The notes under the pieces: generated by a model | Databases searched by the model: none | Seen by the model: only the letters and a program-made list of their open reading frames with translations | Told to the model about the DNA's origin: nothing | Assembly: GCF_014697375.1 (NCBI RefSeq) | Contig: NZ_JACJRS010000006.1 | Location: 33,333 to 97,332 of the forward strand | DNA: 64,000 nucleotides | Reading direction: 5' to 3' | Source of the DNA: Phormidium sp. FACHB-1136 | Lineage (GTDB): Bacteria; Cyanobacteriota; Cyanobacteriia; Phormidesmidales; Phormidesmidaceae | Shown here: piece after piece, positions 43,894-53,611 of the stretch | Layout of the letters: each line of letters opens with the position of its first letter | How positions within the stretch are numbered: position 1 is the stretch's first letter | Position numbers and translations under genes: made by a program

Positions 43894-46221
43894 ATGACTG
43901 CCACGGTTCATCCCTCGCCATCAACCGATCTTGAGCCTCGCGCTGCTGAGTCATTTTTGCCCACCGATTGTGATCTACCCGACTGGCTGACCACCTGTGT
44001 ACTGAGTTATCACGATCCGTTGCGGGAAGGGCAGGTGCCCCTAGCCGATGATAAGTCTAACAGTGAACTGGTCTGTCGGGCCTTTGAGTTTGCCTATACC
44101 CTGCACCAACAGCAATATCGGGCCTCTGGGGAAGCCTACATTTGTCACCCGGTGGCGGTGGCGGGGCTGCTGCGAGATTTGGGCGGCGACAGTGCCATGA
44201 TTGCCTCCGGGTTTCTGCACGACGTAGTGGAAGATACGGATACGCCGCTCGAACAAATTGAGGAATTGTTTGGCCTCGAAGTGCGGCAGTTGGTGGAGGG
44301 CGTCACCAAGCTCTCGAAGCTGAATTTTGAGAGCAAAACCGAGCGGCAGGCGGAGAACTTTCGCCGCATGTTCCTGGCCATGGCCCAGGATATTCGGGTG
44401 ATTGTGGTGAAGCTAGCGGATCGCCTCCACAATATGCGCACCCTAGAGCACCTCAGCGACGAAAAACGTCGCCGCATTGCCCGCGAAACCATGGAAATTT
44501 TTGCGCCCCTAGCCAACCGACTGGGGATTGGGCGGTTCAAGTGGGAACTGGAGGACTTGTCCTTTAAATACCTAGAACCGGAAGCCTATCGGCAGATGCA
44601 GGAATACGTCACCGAGAAGCGGACGGATCGGGAGGCGCGACTGGTGCAGGTGGCGGAAACCCTGCGGGAGCGAATGCACGAGGCCAACATGCAGGTGGTG
44701 GATGTGAGCAGTCGCCCCAAGCACCTGTACAGCATCTACCGCAAGATGGAGAAGCAGCAGAAGGACTTCCACGAAATCTACGATGTGGCGGCCATTCGGC
44801 TGATTGTGGGCACCAACGAGGAATGTTACCGCGCCCTAGCGATTGTCCACGATGCCTTTCGCCCCATTCCCGGACGTTTTAAGGACTACATTGGCCTGCC
44901 CAAGCCTAACCGCTATCAGTCGCTTCACACGGTGGTCATCGGCAGTAAGGGTAAGCCCATCGAAGTGCAGATTCGCACCCTAGAAATGCACCACATCGCC
45001 GAATACGGGATTGCCGCCCACTGGAAATACAAAGAAACCGGGGCTTCCACCAACACTCGGATGACCGCCGACGACGACAAATTTACCTGGCTGCGGCAGT
45101 TGTTGGAATGGCAAAACGACCTCAAGGATGCCCAGGAATTCCTCGAAAATGTGAAGGGTAATCTGTTCGATGAGGATGTCTACGTCTTTACCCCCAGCGG
45201 CGACGTGGTTCCCCTCAGCCGAGGCGCAACCCCCGTAGACTTTGCCTACCGCATTCACACCGAAGTCGGCAACCATTGCGCCGGAGCCAAGGTGAACAGC
45301 CGCATCGTCACCCTAGATACGCCCCTGGCCAATGGCGACATCGTGGAAATCATCACCCAAAAGAACAGTCACCCCAGCTTGGATTGGCTGAACTTCGTGG
45401 TCACCCCCAGCGCCCGTAACCGGATTCGCCAGTGGTATAAGCGCTCCCACCGAGACGAAAACATTGCCCGTGGCCGCGACCTGCTGGAAAAGGAACTGGG
45501 CCGCAACGGCTTTGACGCAATGCTGAAGTCCGACCCCGCCCGACTAGCGGCGGAACGCTGCAATTATCCCACCGTGGACGATCTGCTGGCGGGCTTGGGC
45601 TATGGCGAAGTCACCGTCAATCTGGCGGTTAACCGTTTGCGGGAAGAGATCATTAAGGCCCAAAAACCCAAGGAAGTCTCGTCTTCCGAAACCTCCTTGG
45701 GTAACTCTAACCAAGTTTTGGCCGATGCCGTCACCAGCCCCCATCGCCATCGCCACACCCCCTCTAAGGATCCCATCCTCGGTATCGAAGGCTTGGTCTA
45801 CCACATTGCGGGCTGTTGTAGCCCTCTCCCTGGAGAACCCATCCTCGGCAGCGTTTCCCTCGGCAGTCGCGGCATTGCCATCCATCGCCAGGGTTGCCCC
45901 AACCTGGCTGATATTCCTGGAGATCGCCTCATTCCCGTCAGTTGGAACAATGGTGACGCCACCGGAAACCGCCAAACCTACCCCGTGGAAGTGAAGATCG
46001 AGGTAATCGACCGGGTGGGTGTGCTGAAGGACATTCTCTCCCACCTCTCTGACCTACAAATTAACGTCCACAAAGCCCAGGTAAAAACCTTCCCCGGCCA
46101 AACCGCCGAAATCGATCTCGGCCTAGATGTGCGAGATAGCGCCCACCTAGAGCAAACCTTCAGCCAACTGCGCAAAATGACCGACGTGCTCAACCTCCGC
46201 CGCATTAGCCAGGGGAACTAA
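43894..46221 (+). CDS. rsh: Bifunctional (p)ppGpp synthetase/hydrolase (RelA/SpoT homologue)
   Basis: This 775-residue protein has the full Rsh layout. The HD hydrolase domain includes AYICHPVAVAGLL and HDVVEDT (109-115), so hydrolysis should be active. The synthetase domain has FKDYIGLPKPNRYQSLHTVV and EVQIRTLEMHHIAEYGIAAHW. A TGS domain follows (VYVFTPSGDVVPLSRGATPVDFAY), then a conserved linker with CCSPLPGE, and a C-terminal ACT domain (VEVKIEVIDRVGVLKDIL). It makes and destroys the stringent-response alarmone. I start it at the ATG before TATVHPSP; the upstream in-frame extension lacks family similarity. Confidence 0.95.
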   Translation: MTATVHPSPSTDLEPRAAESFLPTDCDLPDWLTTCVLSYHDPLREGQVPLADDKSNSELVCRAFEFAYTLHQQQYRASGEAYICHPVAVAGLLRDLGGDSAMIASGFLHDVVEDTDTPLEQIEELFGLEVRQLVEGVTKLSKLNFESKTERQAENFRRMFLAMAQDIRVIVVKLADRLHNMRTLEHLSDEKRRRIARETMEIFAPLANRLGIGRFKWELEDLSFKYLEPEAYRQMQEYVTEKRTDREARLVQVAETLRERMHEANMQVVDVSSRPKHLYSIYRKMEKQQKDFHEIYDVAAIRLIVGTNEECYRALAIVHDAFRPIPGRFKDYIGLPKPNRYQSLHTVVIGSKGKPIEVQIRTLEMHHIAEYGIAAHWKYKETGASTNTRMTADDDKFTWLRQLLEWQNDLKDAQEFLENVKGNLFDEDVYVFTPSGDVVPLSRGATPVDFAYRIHTEVGNHCAGAKVNSRIVTLDTPLANGDIVEIITQKNSHPSLDWLNFVVTPSARNRIRQWYKRSHRDENIARGRDLLEKELGRNGFDAMLKSDPARLAAERCNYPTVDDLLAGLGYGEVTVNLAVNRLREEIIKAQKPKEVSSSETSLGNSNQVLADAVTSPHRHRHTPSKDPILGIEGLVYHIAGCCSPLPGEPILGSVSLGSRGIAIHRQGCPNLADIPGDRLIPVSWNNGDATGNRQTYPVEVKIEVIDRVGVLKDILSHLSDLQINVHKAQVKTFPGQTAEIDLGLDVRDSAHLEQTFSQLRKMTDVLNLRRISQGN

Positions 46222-46250
46222 AGCGTCTCAGTAGATGGCAAGGTCCCCGC

Positions 46251-46347
46251 AGCCCTCACCCCCAGCCCCTCTCCCAGGAGGAGAGGGGAGCCGGAAATGA
46301 TTCAAAATCCCTCTCCCACATTGGGAGAGGGATTTAGGGTGAGGGCT
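46251..46347 (+). repeat. 97-bp double-hairpin repeat, copy A
   Basis: The ends AGCCCTCACC and GGTGAGGGCT are inverted. Inside are two hairpins, CCCCTCTCCC...GAGAGGGG and ATCCCTCTCCC...GGGAGAGGGAT. The same element lies at 47465 in reverse orientation. It starts 30 bases after the rsh stop. Confidence 0.8.
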
Positions 46348-46397
46348 GGATCATGGGCAAAGAGCGTGTTTGTGATCTACTGAGCTTCTCTGAGGGT

Positions 46398-46868
46398 TTA
46401 ACTCAGGCGGGCGGTGCATTCTAGCAAAAGGCGCTGGTTGGTAATGGCGTAGGGTTGGACGGTGAGGGCTTGGCGAAAGGCTTGGATCGCTTGGGGGTAT
46501 TGCCCTAGGGCGGCATGGCAGAGGCCCAACCCATGCAGCGCCCCAAAGTGGTAGGGAATCAGCTCTATCACCCGCTGGCAATCGGCGATGGCTTCCAGGT
46601 AGCGGTCTTGCAGGTAGTAGAGGACGGCGCGACGATTCCAGGCTTCGGCGAAGTCGGGCAGGTCGGCAATCACCTGGGACAGTAGCGCCTCGGCATCGGT
46701 GAAGTAGCCCTTGTCCATGAGGGCTTGGCTTTGCTGAAGATTGCGAAAGCCTTGGGCACCCTTTTGGTTAAACCACAGTTGCCAGAGTTGATCGGTGGCG
46801 GCTTCCCGATGGTCAGGATCAGCAGCTTTCAGCGCTTCCAGCAAGCGGTCAACGGTGGGGGAATCCAT
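46398..46868 (-). CDS. TPR-repeat protein
   Basis: This 156-residue protein has at least three tetratricopeptide repeats: FTDAEALLSQVIADLPDFAEAWNRRAVLYYLQ, then YLEAIADCQRVIELIPYHFGALHGLGLCHAALG, and QYPQAIQAFRQALTVQP. The N-terminal 45 residues are helical, with no signal peptide. It is probably a cytoplasmic adaptor; the partner is unknown. It sits with gvpA between two inverted copies of a 97-bp repeat. Confidence 0.88.
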   Translation of the reverse strand: MDSPTVDRLLEALKAADPDHREAATDQLWQLWFNQKGAQGFRNLQQSQALMDKGYFTDAEALLSQVIADLPDFAEAWNRRAVLYYLQDRYLEAIADCQRVIELIPYHFGALHGLGLCHAALGQYPQAIQAFRQALTVQPYAITNQRLLLECTARLS

Positions 46869-47171
46869 GGCGCAGCGTATCTCACATCACTCAAACCCCT
46901 ATGGTACCCAGGAGCGCGACGAACCCCACAAAAATCGCGAATTTCTGGTTCAGACCAAGATTGATTCAATCGTTAGGTAACGATAAATAAACTATTGTTC
47001 CTAGGGTGTGAGTCTGTTCTGTGAATTGGGCAGACTACAAATGTGCAGGTCAATAGACCTCGCACTTGGCCCGCTGACTTTGCCTCGTCCTAGCCAACGG
47101 GCGTACCCATGGGCGCATCGTCGTCCGTCTCGATTTCACTAAACACACTTCACTGTTTAAGGGTTCAAACC
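46869..47171. other. 303-bp promoter region of gvpA and the TPR gene
   Basis: No gene was found. The short inverted repeat CGTTAGGTAACG near 46970 with AT-rich DNA after it (ATAAATAAACTATTG) is the most promoter-like segment and could drive the gas vesicle genes. No specific factor site can be named. Confidence 0.4.
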
Positions 47172-47390
47172 ATGGCTGTTGAAAAAGTAAACTCTTCCTC
47201 TAGCTTGGCTGAAGTTGTTGACCGCATCCTGGACAAAGGGATCGTCGTTGATGCTTGGGTTCGCGTTTCTCTGGTGGGCATCGAACTGCTGGCCATTGAA
47301 GCCCGTGTTGTGATCGCCTCCGTCGATACCTACCTCAAGTACGCTGAAGCCGTTGGCCTCACCGCCCAGGCTGCCGTCCCCGCCGCATAG
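47172..47390 (+). CDS. gvpA: Gas vesicle structural protein GvpA
   Basis: GvpA is the small hydrophobic protein that builds the ribbed wall of gas vesicles. The 72-residue product has the invariant core [29 protein letters not shown], continuing [25 protein letters not shown], and an Ala-rich C-terminus. Length and sequence are canonical. Only one gvpA copy is in the window. It is separated from gvpC by 306 bases containing a repeat, so its abundant message may end before gvpC. Confidence 0.97.
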   Translation: MAVEKVNSSSSLAEVVDRILDKGIVVDAWVRVSLVGIELLAIEARVVIASVDTYLKYAEAVGLTAQAAVPAA

Positions 47391-47464
47391 GTTAGTCGTT
47401 CTGCGACCTAACCCGTCCCATCAGGCAACAGGGATACTCGGTAGATCGAAGACCTCCTGGCTCA

Positions 47465-47560
47465 CCCTCACCCTAAATCCCTCTCCCAATTTGGGAGAGG
47501 GACTTTGAAGGACGTTCCGGCCCCCCTCTCCCACGGGGAGAGGGGCTGGGGGTGAGGGCT
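47465..47560 (-). repeat. 97-bp double-hairpin repeat, copy B (inverted)
   Basis: This is the reverse complement of the element at 46251 with moderate divergence, with both inner hairpins kept. It lies between gvpA and gvpC and could act as a terminator or message-stabilising structure for gvpA RNA. The 306-bp gap has no gene. Confidence 0.8.
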
Positions 47561-47696
47561 ACTCACCTAATCCCTGTTTGCTAATTTCTGCCGTGAGGGG
47601 ACAGAAATTGCTTGTCTTCTCAGGCGTCGGCTCCCTCAACCCTAGCGGGTTGCCGAGGTCTGTTTTTGAATGTTTATCTCAAGGGAGAGCAGTCCT

Positions 47697-48995
47697 GTGG
47701 CAGCACTTAATGAACAATGGCAAAACGCTCGTGCCCTCCGTCAGCAGGAGGTGGCCGAGCGACGGGAGCAGGTGCAGGTCGAATTAGAGGCTTGGCAAGA
47801 TGACCGTCTCACCCAGGCCACGGAACTGCACCAGCACCTCTCTGATATGGCCGAAGCCCTGCGGATTGAAACCGCTGAGTGGCTGAGCCAAACCACCGAA
47901 GACCGATTGGCCCAAATTCCGCCGCTCCGTCAAGCCCTCCAGCGCTACACCGAGGAGCTTCAATCCGAAACCCAAGCTCTACTAGCCGACTATCAAGCGG
48001 ATCGAGAACTCAGTGCGGCCCTCACGCGGCAACAACTGGCCCAGGATCGCCAAGAGCTAAGTGACACCGTGGACGAGCTACGCCTCGATATTGCCCAGGA
48101 TTTGCGCCACATCCAGCAGCAGGTAGACGCCATTCAAAAGCAAACGGCGGTGGATCTGGCGGGTTATCGCCAAGATCAGGCGATGCTGCGGGCGGAACTG
48201 CTGCCGGAACTGGCGGATTACGTGACCAACCTTAAGGCCGATGTCAGCCAAACCCTCGATGAGATCAACGTAGAGCGCCAGATCGCTGAAATCGAACAGC
48301 AGGAAAAGCGCCAGCGGGATCGCCAAGCCCTCACCGAGCGCGTGGAGGCCATGTTTGAGGAACTGGCCGGGTTTCGCCAACACCTAGCTGAGCAACGCGC
48401 CGCCGTCACCGAGCAGGTGTGGGGAAACGGAGCCGTGCGCTATTCTCCGCCCAAGGTGCAGCAAACCGCCCCTAGGGTGACGCCCAAGCCTGCACCCAAA
48501 CCTGCACCCAAGCCCGCCGCCGCAAGACCCGCCGCTGTGGCCCGTCCTACCCGTACTGTGACGCCAGCCCGTCCGGCGGCGACTCCCAAACCTCAACCCA
48601 CCGTGACCAAGGCCGCTGCTCCCAGTCCGGCTCCTAGCCCAGTCGTGAGTCCGGCCCCTAGTCCAGTTCCCGTGGCTACGGTAACGGCTCCTCAACCCGT
48701 GGCCCAGGCGGAACCCGTCGCTACGGTGATGCCCCCCGTGGAGTCTGCGGTGGCGGTGGTGGATGCCCCGGTAGCCGTGGCTGCGCCGCCCGCCGCCAGG
48801 GCCGATTCGCCCACCCTAGAAGAGGTGGTCTATAACTATCTACACCTGGCCAACGGTGCCCGGATTAGCGAAATTGAAACCGAGCTTGGCATTACCCGAT
48901 TCCAGGCCGTCGATGCCCTCCATGCCTTAATTCAAAAAGGCTTGATCGTTAAGCAAGACCGCACCTATCTCGCGAAAGAGGAAGCGCTTCTGTGA
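47697..48995 (+). CDS. gvpC: GvpC-like gas vesicle protein with C-terminal winged-helix domain
   Basis: GvpC stiffens gas vesicles by binding the outer surface. Residues 1-245 form a long Gln/Glu/Leu coiled helix with degenerate 33-residue-type repeats ([16 protein letters not shown] resembles the canonical GvpC unit). About 250-370 is a basic Pro/Ala/Lys/Arg-rich linker ([19 protein letters not shown]). The last 62 residues are unusual for GvpC: a winged-helix-like domain ([41 protein letters not shown]) also found at the end of GvpN. GTG at 47697 is chosen because AAGGGAGAG precedes it by about 7 bases. It overlaps gvpN by 4 bases. Confidence 0.82.
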   Translation: MAALNEQWQNARALRQQEVAERREQVQVELEAWQDDRLTQATELHQHLSDMAEALRIETAEWLSQTTEDRLAQIPPLRQALQRYTEELQSETQALLADYQADRELSAALTRQQLAQDRQELSDTVDELRLDIAQDLRHIQQQVDAIQKQTAVDLAGYRQDQAMLRAELLPELADYVTNLKADVSQTLDEINVERQIAEIEQQEKRQRDRQALTERVEAMFEELAGFRQHLAEQRAAVTEQVWGNGAVRYSPPKVQQTAPRVTPKPAPKPAPKPAAARPAAVARPTRTVTPARPAATPKPQPTVTKAAAPSPAPSPVVSPAPSPVPVATVTAPQPVAQAEPVATVMPPVESAVAVVDAPVAVAAPPAARADSPTLEEVVYNYLHLANGARISEIETELGITRFQAVDALHALIQKGLIVKQDRTYLAKEEALL

Positions 48996-51241
48996 ATACC
49001 GTCCTACAAGCCCGCCCCCGGAACTTTGTTTCGACCCCCACCCTAGAACGAACCGCCTTTCGCACCCTGCGCTACCTCAAGTCGGGGTATTCCGTCCACC
49101 TCAAGGGGCCAGCCGGAACGGGTAAAACCACCCTGGCCCTGCACCTGGCCGATCTCCTCGGTCGGCCCATCATGCTGCTGTTTGGCGATGACGAGTTCAA
49201 AACCTCCGACCTGATCGGCAGTCAATCGGGCTACACCCGCAAAAAGGTGGTGGACAACTACATCCACAGCGTCATGAAGGTGGAGGACGAGCTGCGCCAC
49301 AACTGGATTGATTCGCGCCTGACCCTGGCCTGCCGGGAGGGTTTCACCCTGGTCTACGACGAGTTCAACCGTTCGCGCCCAGAGGTGAATAACGTGCTGC
49401 TGTCGGCCCTGGAGGAGAAACTTCTGGTGCTGCCTCCCACCCAAAACCGCTCGGAATATATTCGGGTCAGCCCCCACTTTCGGGCGATTTTTACCTCCAA
49501 CCCTGAGGAATACTGCGGCGTCCACGGCACCCAGGATGCCCTCCAGGATCGGCTGATTACCATCAACATGCCGGAGCCGGACGAACTGGCCCAGCAGCAA
49601 ATTTTGACACAAAAAGTGGGACTCGATCCCCTCGCCGCCCAGCAAATTGTGCGGATTGTCAGGATGTTTCAGGCCGATGCTGCGCCGGATATGGTCTCCA
49701 GCCTGCGACCCAGTTTGATGATCGCCACCATTTGTAACGACCACGGCATCATTCCCCTGGCGGAAAACTCCGACTTCCGCGATGTGTGCAGCGATATTTT
49801 GCTCACCCGCTCCAAGCACCCCCTCCCCGAAGCCACCCGCCGCCTGTGGGACTTGTTCAACCAGTTTGTGGCCTCCCAGGTGGGCGTAGCGGAACAGTTG
49901 CAGGGCAGTCAGTCCCAGCGGGCCGTCCGCCTCCACGGCGAAGAGGACGATGGCGAGGATGCCCCCGCTCCCCCACCAGATCCCGTCGTGGTGGACGCCG
50001 CCCCAGCGGATGATGCGCTCGTCAACGACGTAACAACCGAAGAACCGCCTGTGATGGAGGCGGCATCCGTCGAAGCACCTGCCCTAGAAGCACCTGTTCT
50101 GGAAGACGTTGCCGTCGAGGAAACTGCCGTCGAAGAAGCTACCGTCGAAGCGCTGGTTCAAGAGGAGGCTGTTCTGGAAGAATCCGTTTCAGACGCTATC
50201 TCTCCCATGGAAGAGGCTGCTGTAGAAACGGCGGCCCCTGTTCTCGAAGAAGCAATAATCGAAGCTGAAAACGCGACGGAAGAAACGGCGGATGTTGAGG
50301 CTATCGCCCTTCCTATTGACCCTGTTCAGGAAACACCTGCCTTTGAGGAAACGGTTGCTGAAGCAGTTGCCCTTGAAGAAACCGTCCCTGAAGCAGCCGT
50401 CCCTGAAGCAGTTGTCCTTGAAGAAACCGTCCCAGAAACACCTGCTTCTGAAGAACTTGCGACTGAACCCTCTGATTTGACGGAACCCGTTGTAGAGGAA
50501 CTGACCCTAGAGGAAGCGGAGCCTGTCGTCGCGGAATCGGCCCTGGAGGAAGTTGCTGTTGAAGAAACCGCTGTTTTCGAGGCGTCGATTCCCCAGGAAG
50601 AGGTGTTTTGGGATGAATCTTCCCAGGAAGCGGTGTTTCTAGAGGATGAGCCGTTTTTAGAGGACTCCACCCAGGAAGCACCCGCCTTTGAGGAACAACC
50701 CTTCCCAGAGGATGACACTGAGGAAAATCTGACCTTTACCGAAGCCGCGTTTTTAGACGAATCCGCCGCCGTGGATGAAATCATTGCTCCTCAGACCATG
50801 GAGGATGAGGCCACGGATGAATCCATTACCGCAGTGGATGCTGTTAGCCCAGCGGAACCCGCTGTCGAGACGATTCCCCTTGCCGCCCCAGAGCCGATGA
50901 TTTCGGTGCCTGTCGCCGCCGTTGCCAATGCTAACTCAGACGCCTTTGCCCCGGTGATGGTGGATAGTCCGACGAATGGAAATGGCCTGACGAATGGGAA
51001 TGGCGTTGTAACCCAACCCTCGCCCCAAACCGAGAGCCCGATTGAAGAGCGAATTTTCAACTTTTTAGATACCGTAGGGTCAGCGTCCTTTTCTCGCATT
51101 GAAACCGACCTGGGCCTCACCCGCTTTCAGGTGGTCAATGCCCTCAAATCCATGTTGGATCAAGGGCTAATCGAGAAGGGGGCGGATGGTCAACGGCCAT
51201 CGGTCTACCAAATTCGCGCTGAGTATCAGGAACTTCTGTGA
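48992..51241 (+). CDS. gvpN: GvpN AAA ATPase with long acidic extension and winged-helix domain
   Basis: GvpN is a MoxR-like AAA ATPase that helps gas vesicles grow to full width. Residues 1-310 are a normal GvpN, with Walker [10 protein letters not shown] (39-47), Walker [14 protein letters not shown] (118-130) and sensor region [24 protein letters not shown]. The protein is then about twice the usual length. About 310-675 is an acidic low-complexity stretch dominated by Glu, Ala, Val, Pro and Thr. Residues 682-749 are a winged-helix-like domain ([41 protein letters not shown]) matching the C-terminus of the preceding GvpC. The GTG start overlaps the gvpC stop with AGAGGAAG upstream. Confidence 0.93.
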   Translation: MNTVLQARPRNFVSTPTLERTAFRTLRYLKSGYSVHLKGPAGTGKTTLALHLADLLGRPIMLLFGDDEFKTSDLIGSQSGYTRKKVVDNYIHSVMKVEDELRHNWIDSRLTLACREGFTLVYDEFNRSRPEVNNVLLSALEEKLLVLPPTQNRSEYIRVSPHFRAIFTSNPEEYCGVHGTQDALQDRLITINMPEPDELAQQQILTQKVGLDPLAAQQIVRIVRMFQADAAPDMVSSLRPSLMIATICNDHGIIPLAENSDFRDVCSDILLTRSKHPLPEATRRLWDLFNQFVASQVGVAEQLQGSQSQRAVRLHGEEDDGEDAPAPPPDPVVVDAAPADDALVNDVTTEEPPVMEAASVEAPALEAPVLEDVAVEETAVEEATVEALVQEEAVLEESVSDAISPMEEAAVETAAPVLEEAIIEAENATEETADVEAIALPIDPVQETPAFEETVAEAVALEETVPEAAVPEAVVLEETVPETPASEELATEPSDLTEPVVEELTLEEAEPVVAESALEEVAVEETAVFEASIPQEEVFWDESSQEAVFLEDEPFLEDSTQEAPAFEEQPFPEDDTEENLTFTEAAFLDESAAVDEIIAPQTMEDEATDESITAVDAVSPAEPAVETIPLAAPEPMISVPVAAVANANSDAFAPVMVDSPTNGNGLTNGNGVVTQPSPQTESPIEERIFNFLDTVGSASFSRIETDLGLTRFQVVNALKSMLDQGLIEKGADGQRPSVYQIRAEYQELL

Positions 51242-51600
51242 CTACCCCTGCCCCTCGTCCCCAAGCCGCCCGCATCACCACTGCCACCCAAAGCTCGTCC
51301 CTCGTGGATGTGTTGGAGCGGGTGCTGGACAAGGGCATCGTCATCGCGGGCGATATTTCGATTTCAGTCGGTTCTACGGAACTCCTGAGCATCCGCATTC
51401 GTCTGCTGATTTCCTCGGTGGATAAGGCCCGCGAAATTGGCATCAACTGGTGGGAAACCGACCCCTACCTCAGCAGCCGTGCCCAGGAGATGATGGAAAC
51501 CAATCAACAACTGCTCCAGCGCATTGAGGGGTTGGAATCGGAATTACGCGCCCTCCGATCTGCCGCCCCCGCCACCCAGCCCGAATCGCCCTCGGCCTAG
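51238..51600 (+). CDS. gvpJ: Gas vesicle protein GvpJ
   Basis: This 120-residue GvpA-related minor protein has the core [29 protein letters not shown], continuing [26 protein letters not shown] hydrophilic tail with a short coiled segment ([20 protein letters not shown]) distinguishes it from GvpA. GvpJ is thought to nucleate or cap the vesicle. The GTG start overlaps the gvpN stop by four bases at a CTTCTGTGA junction identical to that between gvpC and gvpN. The operon ends here, against moaC on the other strand; no gvpF, gvpG, gvpK or gvpL follows. Confidence 0.93.
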   Translation: MTTPAPRPQAARITTATQSSSLVDVLERVLDKGIVIAGDISISVGSTELLSIRIRLLISSVDKAREIGINWWETDPYLSSRAQEMMETNQQLLQRIEGLESELRALRSAAPATQPESPSA

Positions 51601-51640
51601 CCGTACCCGCTGGAAACAACTCCCAAGGGCACCGATACCA

Positions 51641-52153
51641 CTAGGGAGTGGTCGCTTGGTAGTCGCCGGATTTGCCCCCGGTTTTGCGGAGCAGCCGTAC
51701 CGACTGAATCTCCATGAATTTCTCTAGGGCTTTGGCCATATCGTAGAGGGTCAACGCCGCCACCGAGGCCGCTGTCAGCGCTTCCATTTCCACCCCCGTT
51801 TCCGCCTTCACCTTCACCGTGGCCTGAATGCGATAGCCCGGTAAATGAGTATCTGGAGTGATCACGACCTCCACCTTATGAATGGGCAGGGGGTGGCAGA
51901 GGGGGATCAGGTTGGCGGTTTGCTTTGCCGCCATGATGCCCGCCAGCCGTGCGGTACCCAAGACATCGCCTTTGGGGGCATTCCCGGCTTCAATGGTGGC
52001 TAGGGTTTGGGGCTGCATCGTGACAACGGCCTCTGCCACGGCCTCGCGCACGGTGGTGGCCTTAGCGCTCACATCTACCATTTGGGCTTGGCCCTGGGCG
52101 TCGAGGTGCGTCAGGGGCGTTGGGGCAGACTGCGGTTCGGAGGGATGGGCCAT
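51641..52153 (-). CDS. moaC: Cyclic pyranopterin monophosphate synthase MoaC
   Basis: MoaC completes the first step of molybdenum cofactor synthesis after MoaA. The 170-residue product has the family hallmarks [47 protein letters not shown], and [24 protein letters not shown] with the active-site region. The N-terminus has about 20 extra residues rich in Pro and Ser. No other moa gene is next to it. Confidence 0.95.
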   Translation of the reverse strand: MAHPSEPQSAPTPLTHLDAQGQAQMVDVSAKATTVREAVAEAVVTMQPQTLATIEAGNAPKGDVLGTARLAGIMAAKQTANLIPLCHPLPIHKVEVVITPDTHLPGYRIQATVKVKAETGVEMEALTAASVAALTLYDMAKALEKFMEIQSVRLLRKTGGKSGDYQATTP

Positions 52154-52239
52154 GGGTTTGTCTCAAAAATTTTTCAAATACTCTTCAAATCTAGTTTCCA
52201 AATTACCAAAAGACTGTGATAGGATAAAAAGCCTGACAG

Positions 52240-52313
52240 GGGCGTGTAGCTCAGTGGACTAGAGCACGTGGCTACGGACCACGGTGTCGGGGGTTCGAAT
52301 CCCTCCTCGCCCG
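52240..52313 (+). tRNA. tRNA-Arg (ACG)
   Basis: The cloverleaf folds with acceptor GGGCGTG/CTCGCCC (one T-T mismatch), D arm AGCTCAGTGGACTAGAGC, anticodon stem CGTGG/CCACG around loop CTACGGA giving anticodon ACG, and T arm GGGGGTTCGAATCCCTC. The discriminator base is G and CCA is not encoded. A34 would be edited to inosine to read CGN codons. Confidence 0.95.
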
Positions 52314-52324
52314 TTAAGCAACAT

Positions 52325-52366
52325 AAGCAAGAGCCTCTAAATCGGAGGCTCTTGCTTACTGTTTTT
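52325..52366 (+). terminator. Terminator after tRNA-Arg
   Basis: AAGCAAGAGCCTC and GAGGCTCTTGCTT form a perfect 13-bp stem with a 7-base loop, followed by ACTGTTTTT. This is a classical intrinsic terminator. Confidence 0.9.
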
Positions 52367-52499
52367 ATTGTGCGGATATTACTCTATCCCCAATCCGAAT
52401 TGAGCCATCCCCAATTCTCAACTCGATACACCGTAGGCATGGGAGTTCTGCGCCCGCTGATACCGGGGGCAGTCGGGTTTTAGGATGCTCCCACTTGAT

Positions 52500-53237
52500 C
52501 TAGAAGACGTTTTCAACGGCAGGTTGAGTGCCGGAGGCAGGCAACTCTAGGCAGTAGCCTGCGCCGTAGACGGTTTTGATGTATTTGGGATGGCGGGGAT
52601 CTGGCTCTAGCTTAGTGCGGAGATGGCGAACGTGGACGCGGATAGTTTCGATGTCGTCGTTGGGTTCGTAGCCCCACACTTCCTGCAAAATTTGGCTGGG
52701 GGAGACGGTTTGGCCGTGGCGCTGAAGCAGACAGTGTAGTAACTCAAACTCCAGGTGGGTGAGCTTGACAGTTTTATCAAACCAGATGGCTTCGTAGCGT
52801 TCGGGGATGAGGGTGAGGGGGCCGTAGTTGAGGATTTCGCTGTGCTTGGCGGCCTGGGGAATGCGATCCGTGCGCCGCAGCAAGGCCCGCACCCTGGCCA
52901 GCATTTCGTCTAGCTCGAAGGGTTTGGTGAGGTAGTCATCGGCCCCGGCATTGAAGCCGTCTACCTTGTCTTGGGTTTGGCTGAGGGCGGTGAGCATCAA
53001 CACCGGGATATCTGCCGTACGCCGATCTCGACGCAGCCGCTGGCAGACCGTGAGGCCATCTACCTTGGGCAACATTAGATCCAGCATAATCAAATCGGGC
53101 ATAAGCTGTACGGCCAGCGCCTGCCCCTTCACACCGTCACCAGCTTGATTCACATCATAGCCAGCCATTTCTAGGTTGACAGAAACGAGTTCTGCAATGG
53201 CGGGATCATCATCAATGACGAGTATACGAGGCATCAT
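52500..53237 (-). CDS. rpaA: OmpR-family response regulator RpaA
   Basis: This 245-residue two-domain regulator has a receiver with VIDDD, phospho-acceptor Asp53 in [14 protein letters not shown] and a TKPFE Lys, and a winged-helix output domain with [15 protein letters not shown] and [20 protein letters not shown]. The linker [23 protein letters not shown] is, as I recall it, specific to RpaA rather than RpaB. RpaA is phosphorylated by SasA under the Kai clock, controls night/day gene expression and was first linked to phycobilisome coupling. Either of two adjacent ATGs may start it. No kinase gene is adjacent. Confidence 0.85.
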   Translation of the reverse strand: MMPRILVIDDDPAIAELVSVNLEMAGYDVNQAGDGVKGQALAVQLMPDLIMLDLMLPKVDGLTVCQRLRRDRRTADIPVLMLTALSQTQDKVDGFNAGADDYLTKPFELDEMLARVRALLRRTDRIPQAAKHSEILNYGPLTLIPERYEAIWFDKTVKLTHLEFELLHCLLQRHGQTVSPSQILQEVWGYEPNDDIETIRVHVRHLRTKLEPDPRHPKYIKTVYGAGYCLELPASGTQPAVENVF

Positions 53238-53611
53238 GTATCAAAGGTAACGACTGGCCGACCACATCACTATGACGAGGGACTCCGCTGGCTAAGCGCA
53301 ATGCCGAGGGCCAAGTTTGAGATGACTAGCCATAAAGCCTAGCATCTCTTTGTAAAGAGCAATGTCGGAATAATACAATTCCTAGATAAATTATAAGCAA
53401 CGCCCCGACTTTTCTTAAGGTAATTGGGGAAACAGGGGCTATGGCCTGGATCGTGGTTGGTAACGAGATGGCCTCCTGCTAACCGTATCCGTCTTTCCCC
53501 CCTGCGAGCCATTCTGGGCAAAGTAGGCCCGGTTGAGGCGGCCAGGAATAGAAGAGTCTGACACAATACTAAAGAGACCCCAGACGCTCTACCCTTGCTC
53601 TACCTAGATCC
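53238..53611. other. 374-bp divergent intergenic region (rpaA / iron permease)
   Basis: It carries the promoters of two divergent regulated genes. An AT-rich stretch with ATACAATTCCTAGATAAATT (about 53373-53392) is the best promoter candidate, but strand and owner cannot be fixed. No coding frame with natural composition was seen. Confidence 0.4.

Noticed and set aside
49936..50980. Acidic region of GvpN as a possible frameshifted or separate gene
   Set aside because: The frame is continuous from the ATPase to the C-terminal domain with no stop, and the amino-acid bias (Glu/Ala/Val/Pro) is consistent throughout, so it is one protein.
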